A stretch of DNA of 9,269 bases, from NCBI GenBank assembly GCA_015520865.1, contig WAPE01000107.1:1-9269 (forward strand), in the 5' to 3' direction. Shown in pieces: positions 1-4,268 of the stretch. A model generated the notes under the pieces. That model ran no database searches. It saw only the letters and a list, made by a program, of their open reading frames with translations, and was not told where the DNA came from. Each line of letters begins with the position of its first letter. Position 1 is the stretch's first letter. Both the position numbers and the translations under genes were made by a program. The stretch is from Candidatus Iainarchaeum sp. (lineage in GTDB: Archaea > Iainarchaeota > Iainarchaeia > JAADDC01).

Positions 1-42
1 CTTAGAGGGGAGCCGCTCAAGGACCTCGTAAAGGAGGGATAG
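1..42 (+). CDS. possible 3' end of a convergent protein gene (partial)
   Basis: Frame 1 is open from the window edge to a TAG stop at 40-42 and would encode the C-terminal residues LRGEPLKDLVKEG. The composition (charged, AAG/GAG/CTC codons) matches the other genes here. If real, the gene converges on L44e with only five bases between the two stop codons. Thirteen codons cannot identify a product. An alternative reading on the minus strand is a gene starting with ATG at 45-43, just after the L44e stop, giving MLSLLYEVLERLPSK and running off the edge. It would be co-directional with L44e but has no convincing ribosome binding site. I slightly prefer the plus-strand reading. Confidence 0.35.
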   Translation, partial: LRGEPLKDLVKEG

Positions 43-47
43 CATTG

Positions 48-341
48 TTACACGTTGACGAGCTCGACCTTCTTCATCCTCTTATCGATGACGAAGTAGG
101 TGTAGTGGCCGCAGACGGTGCATCGGGCGAGGAACGTGGGCTTCTTGTTTTGCTTATAGACCGTCGTCGTCTTGTGGGCCTTGATCTTGTTGGCTCCATA
201 ACCCTTTAGCTTGTACTTCCTTTTTACCCTCTCACCCCAGGCGAGGCCTCTCGTTTGCTTCCGCTTGAACTCCTTCAAAACGTGTTCCGTGTGTCGACCG
301 CAGTGCTTGCAGTAGAGCTTGATGGTCTTGGGGAGCTTCAT
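48..341 (-). CDS. rpl44e: 50S ribosomal protein L44e
   Basis: This is the small basic zinc-ribbon protein of the large ribosomal subunit shared by archaea and eukaryotes (eL42 in the newer naming), located near the tRNA exit site. The product is 97 residues, the usual length. It begins MKLPKTIKLYC and has two CxxC pairs, C11/C14 and C74/C77, which should bind one zinc. Between them lies a very basic segment with a RKQTRGLAWGERV stretch typical of the family. The ATG at 341-339 is fixed by a strong GGTGAT site four bases upstream. In many Euryarchaeota rpl44e is followed directly by rps27e. That gene is not visible in the 47 bases downstream. Identification is by family motifs and length and is firm. 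Confidence 0.95.
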   Translation of the reverse strand: MKLPKTIKLYCKHCGRHTEHVLKEFKRKQTRGLAWGERVKRKYKLKGYGANKIKAHKTTTVYKQNKKPTFLARCTVCGHYTYFVIDKRMKKVELVNV

Positions 342-345
342 TTAG

Positions 346-351
346 ATCACC
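346..351 (-). promoter_or_regulatory. ribosome binding site of rpl44e
   Basis: GGTGAT on the minus strand, four bases before the ATG, complements the ACCUCC-type 3' end of archaeal 16S rRNA. The 13 bases GGTGATCTAAATG are identical to the rpoB2 start region at 4259-4271. Confidence 0.75.
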
Positions 352-375
352 GCACTATTGATGGCGGGCGTAAGG

Positions 376-381
376 TTTAAA
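376..381 (-). promoter_or_regulatory. possible TATA box for rpl44e
   Basis: The TTTAAA at the end of orc1, overlapping its stop codon, is centred about 27 bases upstream of the L44e ribosome binding site. This is a plausible archaeal TATA position giving a very short leader. The alternative is read-through from orc1, since only 35 bases separate the genes. The motif is short and AT-rich, so this is a weak call. Confidence 0.35.
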
Positions 382-1564
382 GGGTCTTCTTCACTACCTG
401 GAGGAGCCTCCGAGGATCAACGTTCAGCTCAACAATGCGAGTATTACCTCGGAATCCCTTTCCTGCAACCTTAACGCTGATTATACCGTAGGTATCGAGC
501 TCGTTTAGGTATTCCCTAAACCACCGATCGCTGACAGGAGAAACACCGTACTCCTCGGCAATCTTCGTGTAGTAGGAGTATAACAATCCCGAAGTAATGA
601 CGTTTTCGCCGGAGAATGAGCTAACACCCTTCCCCTTGAGTCGGAGGGTAGATAAAGCTAGAAGGACGAGCCGGTGTTGCTCTGGAAGCGTGGCGATCAT
701 CTCATAAACAATGTCCTCCTCGACGAGTCTTCGGGCCTCCTCTACGTGCTTTCTTTCTACCCTTTCGGCGCCTTCCTCTTCAGCGATATCACCGGCTCGA
801 AGCAGAAGAAGGAGGGCATACCTAGCATCGCCCGAGTGCTTTGCCGCTAAGGCAGCAGCCAGGGATATAGCATCATCAGAGACTGCCCCTTCCTTAAAGG
901 CTTCCTTTGCTCGCTCCTCGAGAATCACCCTCAACTGTTCGGCATTGTATGGCTTGAATACGAGCTCTACCTCACAGAGGGTGCTCCTTGTCCGCGCATC
1001 GAGCCTGTCCTTAAATGTAGGGTTGTTGGAGATCCCTATGAGGGAAACGGAAGAACGCGAAAGCTCGTCGTTGGAGCGATTCAACCTGTAGATGAGATCC
1101 GAGGCTCGTTTCACCATATCAATTTCGTCGATGGCTATGACAACGCGGATCCCGCCTGATTCAAGGAATTCTAAGAACCTATCGTAAACGGCCGACGTGG
1201 AGTAGCCTAGAAGATCCTGTGTAGGGTCTAACAACCGGACGAGCTTTAAGAGGACCTTGTGTTCACTATCATGAAGCCTCCCGTTGACGTAGAGCCCCAA
1301 AACGGGGATGTTTTTCTTCTTAGCATATTCATTAAGGTCAGAAAGGACCTTCTTCGTGACAGCGGTCTTTCCTGTACCTGTCTTTCCGTAGATAAAAATA
1401 TTTTCTGGCTTTTTTCCAGAAAGAATGGGGGCGAGCTTCTGGGAAAGGAGCCGGATCTCCTCTTCTCTAAAGGGAAGTTCGGGAGGAATGTAGTGTGGCG
1501 AAAGGGCGTCCCTGTTCTTGAAGAGGTGGTACTCCTTCACCACCTCCTCGAAGACGTTGGCCAT
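377..1564 (-). CDS. orc1/cdc6: Orc1/Cdc6-family replication initiator ATPase
   Basis: This AAA+ protein binds origins and helps load the MCM helicase in archaea. At 395 residues it has the usual length. Visible in order: an N-terminal region ending LSPHYIPPELPFREEEI, Walker A GKTGTGKT at about 60-67, Walker B IDEID at about 145-149, sensor 1 around LIGISNN, an arginine-rich DARTRSTL segment, sensor 2 GDARYAL, and a C-terminal winged-helix DNA-binding domain over roughly the last 100 residues. The reading frame extends to a GTG at 1573-1571, but I chose the ATG at 1564-1562. AGGAG at 1577-1573 lies eight bases from this ATG and only one base from the GTG. The gene is divergent from sepF and 35 bases from L44e. 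Archaeal origins often lie beside this gene, but I found no origin-type repeat in the short upstream gap. Identification is firm; which Orc1/Cdc6 subgroup it belongs to is not resolved. Confidence 0.96.
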   Translation of the reverse strand: MANVFEEVVKEYHLFKNRDALSPHYIPPELPFREEEIRLLSQKLAPILSGKKPENIFIYGKTGTGKTAVTKKVLSDLNEYAKKKNIPVLGLYVNGRLHDSEHKVLLKLVRLLDPTQDLLGYSTSAVYDRFLEFLESGGIRVVIAIDEIDMVKRASDLIYRLNRSNDELSRSSVSLIGISNNPTFKDRLDARTRSTLCEVELVFKPYNAEQLRVILEERAKEAFKEGAVSDDAISLAAALAAKHSGDARYALLLLLRAGDIAEEEGAERVERKHVEEARRLVEEDIVYEMIATLPEQHRLVLLALSTLRLKGKGVSSFSGENVITSGLLYSYYTKIAEEYGVSPVSDRWFREYLNELDTYGIISVKVAGKGFRGNTRIVELNVDPRRLLQVVKKTL

Positions 1565-1572
1565 AATACCCA

Positions 1573-1577
1573 CTCCT
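1573..1577 (-). promoter_or_regulatory. ribosome binding site that decides the orc1/cdc6 start
   Basis: AGGAG on the minus strand lies eight bases upstream of the ATG at 1564-1562. It sits only one base from the in-frame GTG at 1573-1571, so it supports the ATG as the true start. Confidence 0.65.
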
Positions 1578-1585
1578 ATTAAAAT
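1578..1585 (+). promoter_or_regulatory. probable TATA box for sepF
   Basis: ATTAAAAT lies about 55 bases before the sepF ATG. A start site some 26 bases downstream (about 1608) would leave a leader of roughly 25 bases that contains the GAGGTGAG ribosome binding site. The call rests on position and AT content only. Confidence 0.45.
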
Positions 1586-1599
1586 CCTGCGGGGTAAGA

Positions 1600-1606
1600 G
1601 TTTATA
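1600..1606 (-). promoter_or_regulatory. probable TATA box for orc1/cdc6
   Basis: Read on the minus strand this is TATAAAC. A start some 26 bases downstream falls near 1576-1579, at the orc1 ribosome binding site, giving a very short leader. It lies between the sepF TATA-like box and the sepF gene, so the two divergent promoters interlock. Positional call only. Confidence 0.45.
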
Positions 1607-1619
1607 GAAGTGCTTTAGT

Positions 1620-1627
1620 GAGGTGAG
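1620..1627 (+). promoter_or_regulatory. ribosome binding site of sepF
   Basis: GAGGTGAG is a near-perfect complement to the archaeal 16S 3' end. It ends five bases before the ATG at 1633 and fixes that start. Confidence 0.75.
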
Positions 1628-1632
1628 AAACG

Positions 1633-1989
1633 ATGGGGCTCCTGGACAGCATCTTCGGAAAGAAGAGGGAAGAGATAGAGCTCGACGAATTCCTGGCTTC
1701 TCTCGAAGAAGGTGAAGAGGCTCTGGAAGAGGCTAAGATGTACGTAAAGCCTATGCAGTTGCTCTCCCAGAAGGACTACGACACGGTGGTTTCCGAACTC
1801 CAGAAGGGAAATATCGTCCTGCTTAACATCAGGCCTATGGCCAGCAGGAACATGATGATGGTCAAGGAGGTCGTCGGAAAGCTCAAGGACTACGTTCTAG
1901 AGAACGGCGGAGACATTGCAAGGATAACGGAGTATTACGTGCTTCTCACACCCCCTGGAGTAAAAATCATAAAGCGTAGATCCAAATGA
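1633..1989 (+). CDS. sepF: SepF, archaeal FtsZ membrane anchor
   Basis: SepF binds the C-terminal tail of FtsZ and tethers the division ring to the cytoplasmic membrane; in archaea it is the main known FtsZ anchor. The product has 118 residues, a usual size for archaeal SepF. Residues 1-11 (MGLLDSIFGKK) form a short amphipathic membrane-binding helix. An acidic linker (about 13-35) follows, then the compact alpha/beta SepF core from about residue 40, with MQLLSQKDYDTVVSELQKG, IVLLNIRPM and the ending YYVLLTPPGVKII. The start is supported by a strong Shine-Dalgarno site. Its stop overlaps the next ATG in an ATGA junction, so the downstream membrane protein is very probably co-translated with it. 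It is divergent from orc1/cdc6. Identification rests on motif pattern, length and the N-terminal helix. It implies an FtsZ-based division system elsewhere in the genome. Confidence 0.92.
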   Translation: MGLLDSIFGKKREEIELDEFLASLEEGEEALEEAKMYVKPMQLLSQKDYDTVVSELQKGNIVLLNIRPMASRNMMMVKEVVGKLKDYVLENGGDIARITEYYVLLTPPGVKIIKRRSK

Positions 1990-2690
1990 AGCTGGCCTAC
2001 CCCTCCCCAACCCTCTCCATAGGCCTCGACACCCTTTCAAAGGTAGTGGCCGATACACTCAGGAAAAAGCACTGGCACCACTTCCGGGAGGGGACCGTTA
2101 AGCTCGTTTATATTCCCGTCTACATCTTTACCTACGATATTTTCGTGGAAGAAAACGGCGTTGTGGCAATGGAACAAAGCGGAAAGGTGGCGATAAACGG
2201 AGAGAGCGGAGATCTTCTAGAATACATTCCGATGGTCTTGGAGGAAATGCCCATAGAGATGACCAACGAGCCAAAGCACGATTACCAAATGGAAGTAAAG
2301 GATTTTGTTATCTCAAAGGAGGAGGCAAAGGAACTCGCCCAGATAAAGCTAGCGGGCCTCCTAAAGGTTCCGAAGGATTCCATAAAGGTGGTGGGAGGAC
2401 AGAAGATCTTCTGGCCCATCTGGAGAGTCTGGGTAGACGTCCACGAAGGTAACTATCGCCTCGACATCGATGGAGTAACCGGGATGGTTTTCGGGGCGGA
2501 AAAGGTACCAGAAAGGGAGCTAGGATGGTACGAGATCACTCAGCAGGTTTTGACAGAGCTACGAACGCCGAAGGGCTGGATAAAGTACATGAACAAGCTG
2601 GCAAAACTGCTTCACGTGCCTCCCATCGTCGTTTATATCATCTTCTTTGGCATTGTCCTCTACCTGATCTATATTATCATAACAGGGTAG
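1986..2690 (+). CDS. tail-anchored membrane protein with duplicated PepSY-like beta units, partner gene of sepF
   Basis: I do not recognise a named family. The 234-residue protein has no signal peptide and one hydrophobic segment at the very C-terminus (about 214-232, rich in I, V, F and Y), preceded by lysines. This suggests a tail-anchored protein with its bulk in the cytoplasm. Two segments look alike: about 40-79 (VYIPVYIFTYDIFVEENG then INGESGDLLE) and about 141-170 (FWPIWRVWVDVHEG then LDIDGVTGMVF). Each has an aromatic strand with a Pro, a turn, and an (I/D)-x-G-x-(T/S)-G ending. The second copy, with the preceding helix SKEEAKELAQIKLAGLL (110-126), resembles a PepSY domain. The ATG overlaps the sepF stop by four bases with no separate Shine-Dalgarno site, so translation is probably coupled. 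By position it may help SepF or FtsZ at the membrane; this is inference from gene order. Confidence 0.85.
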   Translation: MKLAYPSPTLSIGLDTLSKVVADTLRKKHWHHFREGTVKLVYIPVYIFTYDIFVEENGVVAMEQSGKVAINGESGDLLEYIPMVLEEMPIEMTNEPKHDYQMEVKDFVISKEEAKELAQIKLAGLLKVPKDSIKVVGGQKIFWPIWRVWVDVHEGNYRLDIDGVTGMVFGAEKVPERELGWYEITQQVLTELRTPKGWIKYMNKLAKLLHVPPIVVYIIFFGIVLYLIYIIITG

Positions 2691-2710
2691 TAACAAGCCT
2701 TCCTCCCCCG

Positions 2711-2717
2711 TTAAAAA
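2711..2717 (+). promoter_or_regulatory. probable TATA box for a leaderless transcript of the FlaD/E-like gene
   Basis: TTAAAAA is centred about 28 bases before the GTG start at 2742, and the 24 bases between are pyrimidine-rich with no Shine-Dalgarno site. This spacing puts transcription start at or next to the start codon, as in archaeal leaderless mRNAs. Confidence 0.5.
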
Positions 2718-2741
2718 CCTCGCTTCTCTCCTTTCTTCGTC

Positions 2742-3173
2742 GTGGAGAAACCTGCAATCTCCTTTTCAGCAAAGGAAGATCCCTTAGAGAGGCGGCTCAC
2801 CACACTGGAACGGGAGGTGCTTCTTCTCAAGCACAGGGTGAGAAAGATTGAGGAGGCACTCAGGGGAGTCTTAGGAGAGGAAGAAGGGGCAGAAGAGAAC
2901 GCCTTGCTTACGGAGATCGACGTAACAAAACCAAGGGTCATAGAGATCCTCATCGACTGGGTGAACTTCATGCTCTCGAAGGTTGGAGAAGAAGAGCTGC
3001 CGACGCTACTGGAATACTATCGGTCCATCGGTTGGATAAACAAGAAGGTGGCGGACCTCCTTCTTCGTTATGCCCAGGGGCTTCGGGTGGAAGAAGTAAA
3101 GGGTTTTATGGAGCCTGAGGATCACATCAAGTCTTTGGAGTATATAAACCGTATTAAGGAGGCGATGGGATGA
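2742..3173 (+). CDS. coiled-coil protein with archaellum FlaD/E-like domain
   Basis: The product has 143 residues. Residues 15-40 form a short coiled coil with perfect heptad spacing of L15, L19, L22, V26, L29, V33, I36 and L40. An acidic linker (about 45-56) follows. From about residue 59 to the end the sequence resembles the FlaD/FlaE (ArlD/ArlE) domain: WVNFMLSKVG, LLEYYRSIGWI, LLLRYAQGL and a closing EDHIKSLEYINRI. FlaD/E proteins are cytoplasmic parts of the archaellum motor that link it to the chemotaxis system. No archaellin or motor genes are near, so this is probably a stand-alone relative rather than a canonical FlaD. GTG at 2742 is the start chosen: an in-frame stop lies at 2712-2714 and no ATG lies between. 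Its stop overlaps the next ATG (ATGA), pairing it tightly with the MinD-like ATPase. The domain assignment is from memory of the family pattern. Confidence 0.82.
   Translation: MEKPAISFSAKEDPLERRLTTLEREVLLLKHRVRKIEEALRGVLGEEEGAEENALLTEIDVTKPRVIEILIDWVNFMLSKVGEEELPTLLEYYRSIGWINKKVADLLLRYAQGLRVEEVKGFMEPEDHIKSLEYINRIKEAMG
3157..3162 (+). promoter_or_regulatory. ribosome binding site of the MinD-like gene
   Basis: AGGAGG lies inside the 3' end of the upstream gene, seven bases before the ATG at 3170. The MinD-like ATPase thus has its own good site as well as the ATGA overlap. Confidence 0.7.
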
Positions 3174-3946
3174 GGTTGGCCGTCCTTTCCGGAAAGGGAG
3201 GTGTTGGAAAAACACTTCTCTCAATAAATCTCTCTGTCATTCTCGCTCAAGAGGGATACAAGGTTCTCCTCGTCGATGCAAACTTTTCAGCCCCGACGGT
3301 GGCCACCTACTTCAAAACGGTTCCAAACACCCACACCCTCGATGAAGCCCTCGCGAAGGGGGCGGCAAATCCGTCAGAAATGGTCTGGATCCATCCTTCA
3401 GGCGTCCACTTCGTCACCCCGAGCTTCAACCTCATAGGCCTCGACGACCAAACGCTACAAAACATCTTTACGCTCCTGACGCCCCTCTTCCCAAGCTACG
3501 ACTTCGTCATCTTCGACGGACCAGCAGGGGTAGAAAAGGACGTCTACTACACGGTTATGAACTCCGACGCAGCAGTCATCGTTACAAATCCCAACTATCC
3601 AGCCCTCTACAACGCCCTTAAGGTGAACTACTTCGTTCAGGCGATGAAAAAACCTGTGGCTGGAGCCGTTCTCAATATGGTGACCGGAAAGGACGAGGTA
3701 AAGCGAGATGAGGCCCAGGCTATCGTAGAAGCTCCCATCATAGGCGAGATTCCCTATGATCCGGAGGTGAAAAAGGCTGTAAACCTCGGACAACCAGTGG
3801 TGCTTTACAATCCCAATGCGAAGGCATCGCAGGCCTTCTACGACGTTGCCGAGGCACTCCTAGGAAAGAAGCTGAAGGGCCGGAAGAAGAGGGGTGGCAC
3901 CGGCGGAAGCTGGCTCAAGAAGATCATCGATTGGCTGTTAGGATAA
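3170..3946 (+). CDS. MinD/ParA-family ATPase with C-terminal amphipathic membrane helix
   Basis: The 258-residue protein is a deviant-Walker ATPase of the MinD/ParA group, which dimerises on ATP and positions cargo on membranes or nucleoid. Walker A is GKGGVGKT at 8-15, with the signature lysine K9 and the P-loop lysine K14. The switch I region reads VDAN (35-38), with Asn where E. coli MinD has the hydrolysis-linked Asp40. Walker B is around FVIFDGPAG, and AVIVTNPNYPAL follows in the usual place. The C-terminus has a basic linker (KKLKGRKKRGGTGG) and then SWLKKIIDWLLG, an amphipathic helix with W, I and L on one face and lysines on the other, like the MinD membrane-targeting sequence. The gene overlaps the FlaD/E-like gene by four bases, which suggests that protein is its partner. 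A MinD homologue places archaella and chemosensory arrays in Haloferax. Division-site placement is the other possibility, given nearby sepF. Confidence 0.9.
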   Translation: MRLAVLSGKGGVGKTLLSINLSVILAQEGYKVLLVDANFSAPTVATYFKTVPNTHTLDEALAKGAANPSEMVWIHPSGVHFVTPSFNLIGLDDQTLQNIFTLLTPLFPSYDFVIFDGPAGVEKDVYYTVMNSDAAVIVTNPNYPALYNALKVNYFVQAMKKPVAGAVLNMVTGKDEVKRDEAQAIVEAPIIGEIPYDPEVKKAVNLGQPVVLYNPNAKASQAFYDVAEALLGKKLKGRKKRGGTGGSWLKKIIDWLLG

Positions 3947-3972
3947 GCCTCTTAAGCTTTCCGAACGTCAGC

Positions 3973-3990
3973 TTTAAAACACTTTTTAAA
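3973..3990 (+). promoter_or_regulatory. tandem TATA-like boxes of the RNA polymerase operon
   Basis: TTTAAAAC (3973-3980) and a second T-run plus AAA box (3983-3990) lie upstream of rpoH. Start sites about 26 bases downstream would fall near 4003 and 4013, both before the ribosome binding site at 4018. The second box is the better placed. This marks the RNA polymerase genes as an operon separate from the MinD-like gene. Confidence 0.55.
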
Positions 3991-4017
3991 CTCCTTAACC
4001 TCGATTAAATTCGCCCC

Positions 4018-4024
4018 GGTGGGG
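4018..4024 (+). promoter_or_regulatory. ribosome binding site of rpoH
   Basis: GGTGGGG ends four bases before the ATG at 4029; the GGTG core is complementary to the archaeal 16S 3' end. Confidence 0.65.
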
Positions 4025-4028
4025 TAGC

Positions 4029-4268
4029 ATGGCATCTAATAAGCGCTCCATTCTGGACCATGTTTTCGTTCCCAAGGCGAGGATTCTGTCAAAGGAAGAA
4101 GTTGAGGAGCTTCTCAAGAAGTACAAGGTAACGAAGGAGATGCTCCCGAAGATTCTCGAAACAGATCCGGTTGCCGTCGAGCTCGGGGCGAAGAAGGGGG
4201 ACGTGATCGAGTTTATTAGGAACTCGCCCATCGCGGGAAAGAGCATATACTACCGTGTGGTGATCTAA
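4029..4268 (+). CDS. rpoH: DNA-directed RNA polymerase subunit H
   Basis: RpoH is the archaeal counterpart of the C-terminal domain of eukaryotic Rpb5, and sits near the downstream DNA channel on the large subunit. The 79 residues match the family's usual size. Recognisable blocks are DHVFVPKARILSKEEVEELL, LPKILETDPVAVELGAKKGDVIEFIR and the ending YYRVVI. It is the first gene of the classical archaeal order rpoH-rpoB2-rpoB1-rpoA1. Its stop codon TAA is followed without a gap by the rpoB2 ATG. The rpoB2 ribosome binding site GGTGATC is embedded in its last codons. Assignment is firm. Confidence 0.96.
   Translation: MASNKRSILDHVFVPKARILSKEEVEELLKKYKVTKEMLPKILETDPVAVELGAKKGDVIEFIRNSPIAGKSIYYRVVI
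4259..4265 (+). promoter_or_regulatory. ribosome binding site of rpoB2, inside rpoH
   Basis: GGTGATC, three bases before the ATG at 4269, is a full complement to the GAUCACC of the archaeal 16S 3' end. It is formed by the last sense codons of rpoH, whose TAA stop touches the ATG. Confidence 0.7.

Noticed and set aside
45..224. Plus-strand TTG-started reading frame across rpl44e, preceded by GGAGG.
   Set aside because: It is antisense to a certain ribosomal protein gene, and the purine-rich site is explained as codons of the convergent partial gene.
1405..1435. A TTTTCCAG...GGGGG stretch resembling an archaeal origin recognition box.
   Set aside because: It lies inside the orc1 coding sequence just before Walker A, occurs once, lacks the inverted-repeat core, and has no partner copies in the gap between orc1 and sepF.
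1565..1573. GTG at 1573-1571 as the orc1/cdc6 start, giving three more residues.
   Set aside because: The AGGAG site is only one base from it but eight bases from the ATG at 1564-1562.
2525..2851. Plus-strand reading frame bridging the gap between the membrane protein and the FlaD/E-like gene.
   Set aside because: It overlaps both well-supported genes out of frame, and its product has no family features or codon pattern like its neighbours.
3947..3990. Possible transcription terminator after the MinD-like gene from T-rich tracts.
   Set aside because: The T runs are short and are better explained as TATA boxes of the rpoH promoter; no stem-loop is evident.
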